Shown: piece by piece, positions 23,912-27,593 of the stretch | How the letters are laid out: each line of letters begins with the position of its first letter | Position numbering within the stretch: position 1 is the first letter of the stretch | Assembly (NCBI GenBank): GCA_011524615.1 | Contig: WTJZ01000242.1 | Location: forward strand, 1-27,593 | DNA length: 27,593 bases | Source of the DNA: Akkermansiaceae bacterium | GTDB lineage: Bacteria > Verrucomicrobiota > Verrucomicrobiia > Verrucomicrobiales > Akkermansiaceae | Direction of reading: 5' to 3' | The notes under the pieces: model-generated | What the model was told of the DNA's origin: nothing | The model's input: only the letters and a program-made list of their open reading frames with translations | Database searches by the model: none | Made by a program: the position numbers and the translations under genes

Positions 23912-25744
23912 CTATTTTAGGAAGTCTTCCATGAGCTTGTTCATGGAATTAGCCACATCTGCAGGGTTGCTCACGAGACCTGCCGCGAGGAGAGCATTCT
24001 GGCTGAGTTGTGCGAAGATGCGTTGTGCTTTCTCAGCATCAGTCTTTTGACACTCAGCGAGAGACTTAATGAGGTCATGGCGTGGGTTGATTTCGATTAC
24101 CGCTTTTGGTTCTTCGATTTTTTGTCCCATAGCTTCCATCATGGCGCGTGCTTGGAATCCCATTTGGTCATCAGGAGCGAGTGCGACGATCGGGCTCTCT
24201 ACGAGGCGGGAGCCTGATTTGACAGAGTCAACTTGTTCACCCTTGCTGGTGTTGAGCCAATCGAGGAGTGAGTTGAGCTCGGCTTCTGGTAGTGCCTCAC
24301 CTTCGAGCGCATGATCATCGAGCTCGATGTCTGCCTTGTCAATGGAGACGAATTTCTTCTCCTTGAAATCCATGAGAGAGCCCATTACGTATTCGTCTAC
24401 TGCATCAGTCATGAGGATTACCTCTAGCCCACGTGCCTTAAATGGTTCGAGGTAGAGGCTACCCTTAGCTGCCTCCATTGTAGGAGCAATGAGGTAGTAG
24501 ATGCTATCTTGCTCGTCCTTAGCGCGATCCAGATAGTCCTGAAGGCTTGTGAGCTTGCCGTCCTCGGTCATGGTTGACTCGAAGCGAAGGAGGTCAGTGA
24601 GTGATTCCTTGTTCTCGAAGTCATGGCAGGCTCCTTCCTTGAGGTAGCGTGAGAACTGTGCGTAGAACTCGAGATACGTTTCCTCGTCTTTTGCTTGCTT
24701 GGCGAGGAACTTGACGAAGCGCTTAGTAACGACTTTACCTAATTTTTGGACCACAGACGAGTCTTGGAGAGACTCACGAGAGATGTTGAGAGGAAGGTCT
24801 GCACAGTCGATGACCCCCTTGAGGAAGCGGAGCCATTCTGGAAGGAGACCTTCTGGTTTAGCATCGATAAGAACCTTGCGACAGTGAAGCGCGACGCCTG
24901 GATCTACTTGTCCAAAGCCCATTCTCTCCGGATTCTCTTGTGGCGTGAAGAGGAGTGCATTCAGAGCCATAGGGGCATCTGCTTGGAAGTGCATCGTGTA
25001 GCGTGGCTTATCATATGCCTTTGCGTTGAATTGGTAGAACTTTTCGTACTCTTCTTCCGTTACGTCGTTTTTGCTTTTCATCCAGATGGCTTCGACGGTA
25101 TTGAGACGATCCTCTCCTAACATGATCGGGTGTCCGACATAGTTTGAATAGCGTTCTACGACGCTCTTCAGCTTCATCTCGTTGGCATACTCATGGTAAT
25201 CTTCCTTGAGGTGGAGAACGATGCGTGTTCCTCGATCTTGTGTGTCCTCAGCATCTGTGATGGTGTATGATCCGCTACCGTCACTCTCCCACTTGAGGCT
25301 TTCGGCATCAGCATCCCACGAGTGGGTGAAGAGTTCGACTTTATTTGAGACCATGAAGGCTGAGTAGAATCCTACCCCGAATTGTCCGATCATGTCTCCA
25401 GCAACTTCACCTTTCTCCTTGAGAGCCTCTAGTACAGCCTTGGTACCTGAGTGAGCGATAGTACCGAGGTTAGTCTTGAGTTCTTCACGGGTCATTCCGA
25501 TCCCTGAGTCTGCAATTGTGAGAGTCTTAGCCTCTTCATCAAAAGAGAGAGTAATCTCTAGGCCTTTTTCTGCTTGGTAGAGGTTCTTCTCAGTTGCTTG
25601 CTTGAGGTTATATTTCTCGAGGGCGTCACTCGCATTAGAAATCAACTCGCGGAGGAAGATGTCACGATCCGTGTAGAGTGAGTGGATAACGATGTCGAGA
25701 ACCTGCTTTACTTCAGCTTGGAAGGTATGTGTTTCTGCGCTCAT
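23912..25744 (-). CDS. htpG: Molecular chaperone HtpG (Hsp90 family)
   Basis: A 610-residue ATP-dependent chaperone, cytosolic. The N-terminal GHKL ATPase domain shows ELISNASDALEKY, DSGIGMTREEL, GQFGVGFYSAFMV and GTRIVLHLKED. The middle domain includes the catalytic arginine segment SRESLQDSSVVQKLG and VDEYVMGSL-type sequence. The C-terminal dimerisation domain follows to NSMNKLMEDFLK. E. coli HtpG has 624 residues, so the gene is full length. The start is ATG 25742-25744 in the family's typical position (HTFQAEVKQVLDIVIHSLY). It is divergent from cdaA with a gap of 168 bases and appears monocistronic. No heat-shock element was identified. Confidence 0.97.
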   Translation of the reverse strand: MSAETHTFQAEVKQVLDIVIHSLYTDRDIFLRELISNASDALEKYNLKQATEKNLYQAEKGLEITLSFDEEAKTLTIADSGIGMTREELKTNLGTIAHSGTKAVLEALKEKGEVAGDMIGQFGVGFYSAFMVSNKVELFTHSWDADAESLKWESDGSGSYTITDAEDTQDRGTRIVLHLKEDYHEYANEMKLKSVVERYSNYVGHPIMLGEDRLNTVEAIWMKSKNDVTEEEYEKFYQFNAKAYDKPRYTMHFQADAPMALNALLFTPQENPERMGFGQVDPGVALHCRKVLIDAKPEGLLPEWLRFLKGVIDCADLPLNISRESLQDSSVVQKLGKVVTKRFVKFLAKQAKDEETYLEFYAQFSRYLKEGACHDFENKESLTDLLRFESTMTEDGKLTSLQDYLDRAKDEQDSIYYLIAPTMEAAKGSLYLEPFKARGLEVILMTDAVDEYVMGSLMDFKEKKFVSIDKADIELDDHALEGEALPEAELNSLLDWLNTSKGEQVDSVKSGSRLVESPIVALAPDDQMGFQARAMMEAMGQKIEEPKAVIEINPRHDLIKSLAECQKTDAEKAQRIFAQLSQNALLAAGLVSNPADVANSMNKLMEDFLK

Positions 25745-25861
25745 TGCTTAGATTCAATTTTGGGAGGTACAGGCTAGATTTTTTGCTTCATGTGTCAACC
25801 CTCTCGAGGGACTTTTTCAACCATGTGTGTAGGCTTCTCGAGAGAGTAGAGCTCTGGATTT

Positions 25862-25889
25862 TTGCTCTTCTCTCTTGCTTAGTTATACT
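25862..25889 (+). promoter_or_regulatory. Probable sigma-70-type promoter of the cdaA operon
   Basis: TTGCTC (25862-25867), 16-base spacer, TATACT (25884-25889). The -10 matches five of six consensus bases, the -35 four. The predicted start, near 25896, leaves a leader of about 17 bases before the GTG at 25913. Good spacing and position make it the best promoter candidate in this part. Confidence 0.5.
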
Positions 25890-25912
25890 AATGTTAGTTT
25901 ATTCATGGGAGC

Positions 25913-26698
25913 GTGCAATTTATCTACATTAGAGCGATTATTGAGATCACGATCCTATGGGCGGCGTTGTATACGCTGTTCCGTGCATTTCGTGCTTCTA
26001 GGGGGGCTAATATTTTCTTGGGAATAGGGGTGACGTTACTCTCCCTCTCCTTGATTACGGTTTTACTAGACCTTAAGGTTGTGGAGTGGATCTTGACCCG
26101 TGTCGTGACTCTGTTGGCGTTAGGGTTGGTGGTCATCTTTCAACCAGAATTGCGAAGCGCCTTCGCCCGAATCGGTAGTACTAAGTGGTTTGGCTTAACA
26201 CATAAAGAGGAAGAAGCATTCTTAGACGAACTCGTGGAGACTGTAGAGAGCCTTTCGCGGACTAGAACAGGGGCCTTAATCGCGCTCGAGCAGTCAGTGG
26301 GGCTTGGTGATTATATGGACACTGGGGTGGAGATGGATGCCGTATTTAGTAAGTCCCTAACGGAATGTATCTTCCAACCGAAGTCTACCTTGCACGATGG
26401 AGGGTTGTTTATTAATAAGAGTCGAATCGTGGCTGCTGGCTGCCTCTTCCCTGTCTCACAAAAGGAGCTTAGTGATCGCTCGATAGGCTTGCGCCACCGG
26501 GCTGGTTTAGGTTTAGCCGAAGAGACGGATGCCGTGGCCATTATTGTTAGCGAAGAGACTGGTAAGATTAGTATCTCTAGGGACGGACATCTGGAGCTGG
26601 GGCTCAGTCTAACAGAATTTAGAGAGCGATTAGATGAGATCGTTGGTGGAGAGAGCGAAACGATCCTAAATGCGAAAAGTAAGAACCAGAGCGAATGA
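25913..26698 (+). CDS. cdaA: Diadenylate cyclase CdaA (c-di-AMP synthase)
   Basis: A 261-residue membrane enzyme making cyclic di-AMP from two ATP. Three N-terminal helices lie at about 6-85 (AIIEITILWAALYTLF; IFLGIGVTLLSLSLITVLL; VVTLLALGLVVIF), followed by QPELRSAFARIG, the usual join to the DAC domain. The DAC domain (about 95-250) has LHDGGLFI (160-167) in place of the more usual DGA motif, and RHR (194-196) in IGLRHRAGLGLAEETDAVAIIVSEETG. It uses a GTG start (25913) with GGGAG close before it; no in-frame ATG lies upstream. Its stop overlaps the next gene's start (ATGA). Usual partner glmM is not present; instead a CdaR-like fragment and bioD follow. Confidence 0.93.
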   Translation: MQFIYIRAIIEITILWAALYTLFRAFRASRGANIFLGIGVTLLSLSLITVLLDLKVVEWILTRVVTLLALGLVVIFQPELRSAFARIGSTKWFGLTHKEEEAFLDELVETVESLSRTRTGALIALEQSVGLGDYMDTGVEMDAVFSKSLTECIFQPKSTLHDGGLFINKSRIVAAGCLFPVSQKELSDRSIGLRHRAGLGLAEETDAVAIIVSEETGKISISRDGHLELGLSLTEFRERLDEIVGGESETILNAKSKNQSE

Positions 26699-26853
26699 AA
26701 AAGTTGATCCATTTCTTTACCCACAATGGCATTGCAAAGTTGATCTCATTGATCGCGGCTGTGATCATATGGTTCTTGATTAACAAGCAGGTCGAGAGCC
26801 GCGATTCTCGAGTATTACGAGGTACTATGCAAAATGAGTCATGGACGGATTAA
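26695..26853 (+). CDS. Short membrane protein resembling the CdaR/YbbR membrane anchor
   Basis: A 52-residue protein that is too short for a standard ORF search. ATG 26695 overlaps the cdaA stop as ATGA, and its TAA (26851-26853) lies 13 bases inside bioD. It has one membrane helix (KLISLIAAVIIWFLINKQ), preceded by a basic, aromatic N-terminus and followed by about 18 charged residues. The helix start, with K.ISL.AAV.IW..IN, closely resembles the anchor of CdaR/YbbR, which elsewhere follows cdaA and regulates it through YbbR repeats. Here all YbbR repeats are missing. It may keep a regulatory contact with CdaA through the membrane helix (inference). The tight overlaps on both sides argue that it is a real gene rather than debris. 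Confidence 0.7.
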   Translation: MKKLIHFFTHNGIAKLISLIAAVIIWFLINKQVESRDSRVLRGTMQNESWTD

Positions 26854-27533
26854 TCTATAACGGTGTCTTCGTCGCAGGAACTGATACGGATGTCGGGAAG
26901 ACCGTAGTAAGTGCGGCCGTTCTTCGGTACCTGAATGCCTCGGGTGTCTCTGCGCTAGGGGTTAAGCCTGTGTGCTGTGGTGTACGTGATGATGTAGATC
27001 GTATTCAGCAAGCTAATCGAGAGGTAGGATATGATCTCCCAGATGATACGGTGAATCCTCTGTATCTGTTGGAGCCTGCTGCTCCTGCTAGTATGAGCGT
27101 AGCTATTCCTTCGCTCTCAGAACTCGTTACTCCTCTACAACAGCTAGAGGCTGAGTTTCAACTGGTAGAGGGGGCTGGCGGATGGCTCGTCCCTGTCTGT
27201 CAGGAATGGGACATGGAAGCTCTGGCTCAAGAGTTCGCTTACCCAGTGATTCTAGTGGTGTCTAATCGATTAGGTGCACTGAATCACACCTTATTGACGG
27301 TAAGAGCGATCGAGCAGGCGGGATTACCCATCTTAGGTTATTTCCTCAATACGGTGAAGCACACGGAATACACACATGCTGAGAATACGAATAAGGACGT
27401 GTTAGATGCTCTTCTGCCTTTCCCCTGTCTTGGAAGCATACCGCACGGGGGGGGAGCTATCTCTAGTGAGGCCATAGCGTCGGCACTCGGTATAGAGCAT
27501 GATGCCAGTGTAGAGCTAAGTTTTAACCCTTAG
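26841..27533 (+). CDS. bioD: ATP-dependent dethiobiotin synthetase
   Basis: A 230-residue cytosolic enzyme that closes the ureido ring of dethiobiotin from 7,8-diaminopelargonate, CO2 and ATP, the next-to-last step of biotin synthesis. The P-loop GTDTDVGKT (13-21) is complete. Other family sites visible are VKPVCCG, LYLLEPAAPASMS, VEGAGGWLVP, and LGALNHTLLTVRAI. The length is normal. The start ATG 26841 lies inside the upstream small gene, so translation is probably coupled. No other bio gene is adjacent, and the link to c-di-AMP genes may be only an operon convenience. Confidence 0.95.
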   Translation: MDGLIYNGVFVAGTDTDVGKTVVSAAVLRYLNASGVSALGVKPVCCGVRDDVDRIQQANREVGYDLPDDTVNPLYLLEPAAPASMSVAIPSLSELVTPLQQLEAEFQLVEGAGGWLVPVCQEWDMEALAQEFAYPVILVVSNRLGALNHTLLTVRAIEQAGLPILGYFLNTVKHTEYTHAENTNKDVLDALLPFPCLGSIPHGGGAISSEAIASALGIEHDASVELSFNP

Positions 27534-27540
27534 TGAGAGA

Positions 27541-27572
27541 AAAAAATCCTACTCGACAGAGGCGAGTAGGAT
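27541..27572 (-). terminator. Terminator of a minus-strand gene right of the window
   Basis: ATCCTACTCG, 7-base loop, CGAGTAGGAT: a perfect 10-bp stem. Read on the minus strand it is followed by a run of T (27541-27546 are A on plus), so it ends a minus-strand transcript coming from beyond the window. It may also serve bioD, though no T-run follows on plus. Confidence 0.8.
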
Positions 27573-27593
27573 GCATGGTGCGAAATGTAATTA

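Noticed and set aside
1..27593. CRISPR arrays, tRNA/rRNA genes, transposases, integrase or att sites
   Set aside because: No regularly spaced repeats, no cloverleaf or rRNA segments, and no transposase motifs were seen in either strand.

Overview
The window looks like chromosomal DNA of a member of the Verrucomicrobiota. This is inferred from two secreted proteins with a VPEPS-type PEP-CTERM sorting tail, an ECF-sigma/Ser-Thr-kinase cluster, a secreted ThuA-like protein, and mostly weak or absent Shine-Dalgarno sequences. No rRNA, tRNA, insertion sequence or CRISPR array was seen.

Left part (1-6430, almost all minus strand) is an accessory, low-density region. Two paralogous PEP-CTERM proteins (39-767 and 5283-6014) flank a cluster read in the order sigma factor, transmembrane Ser/Thr kinase, sigma factor. 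The two sigma factors are paralogues, and the first overlaps the kinase start. The PEP-CTERM genes share coding sequence, upstream sequence and apparently terminator sequence, so a whole transcription unit seems to have been copied. Two gene remnants are visible: a 58-codon C-terminal fragment at 1354-1530, and an 82-codon open stretch that continues in frame after the hrpA stop (6190-6438).

Middle part (6439-17206) is housekeeping and transport. It holds hrpA (RNA helicase, minus), a divergent ilvA (threonine deaminase, plus), and a tight four-gene minus-strand operon for a GldA/GldF/GldG-type ABC system with a DUF4340 protein. A hairpin separates ilvA from the convergent operon.

Right part (17514-27593) is mostly plus strand. 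It carries the E1 and E2 genes of 2-oxoglutarate dehydrogenase, where E2 has two lipoyl domains and no visible subunit-binding domain. These are followed by a strong terminator, a small membrane protein, a coiled-coil zinc-ribbon protein and a secreted ThuA-like protein. A bidirectional terminator then separates them from convergent htpG (minus). Last is a compact set: diadenylate cyclase cdaA, a 52-residue membrane protein resembling only the first segment of CdaR/YbbR (overlapping genes on both sides), and bioD. The window ends with a terminator facing a minus-strand gene beyond the edge.

The most interesting parts are the duplicated sigma/kinase/PEP-CTERM region, the E2 architecture, the truncated CdaR-like protein, and the coding-like stretch after hrpA.
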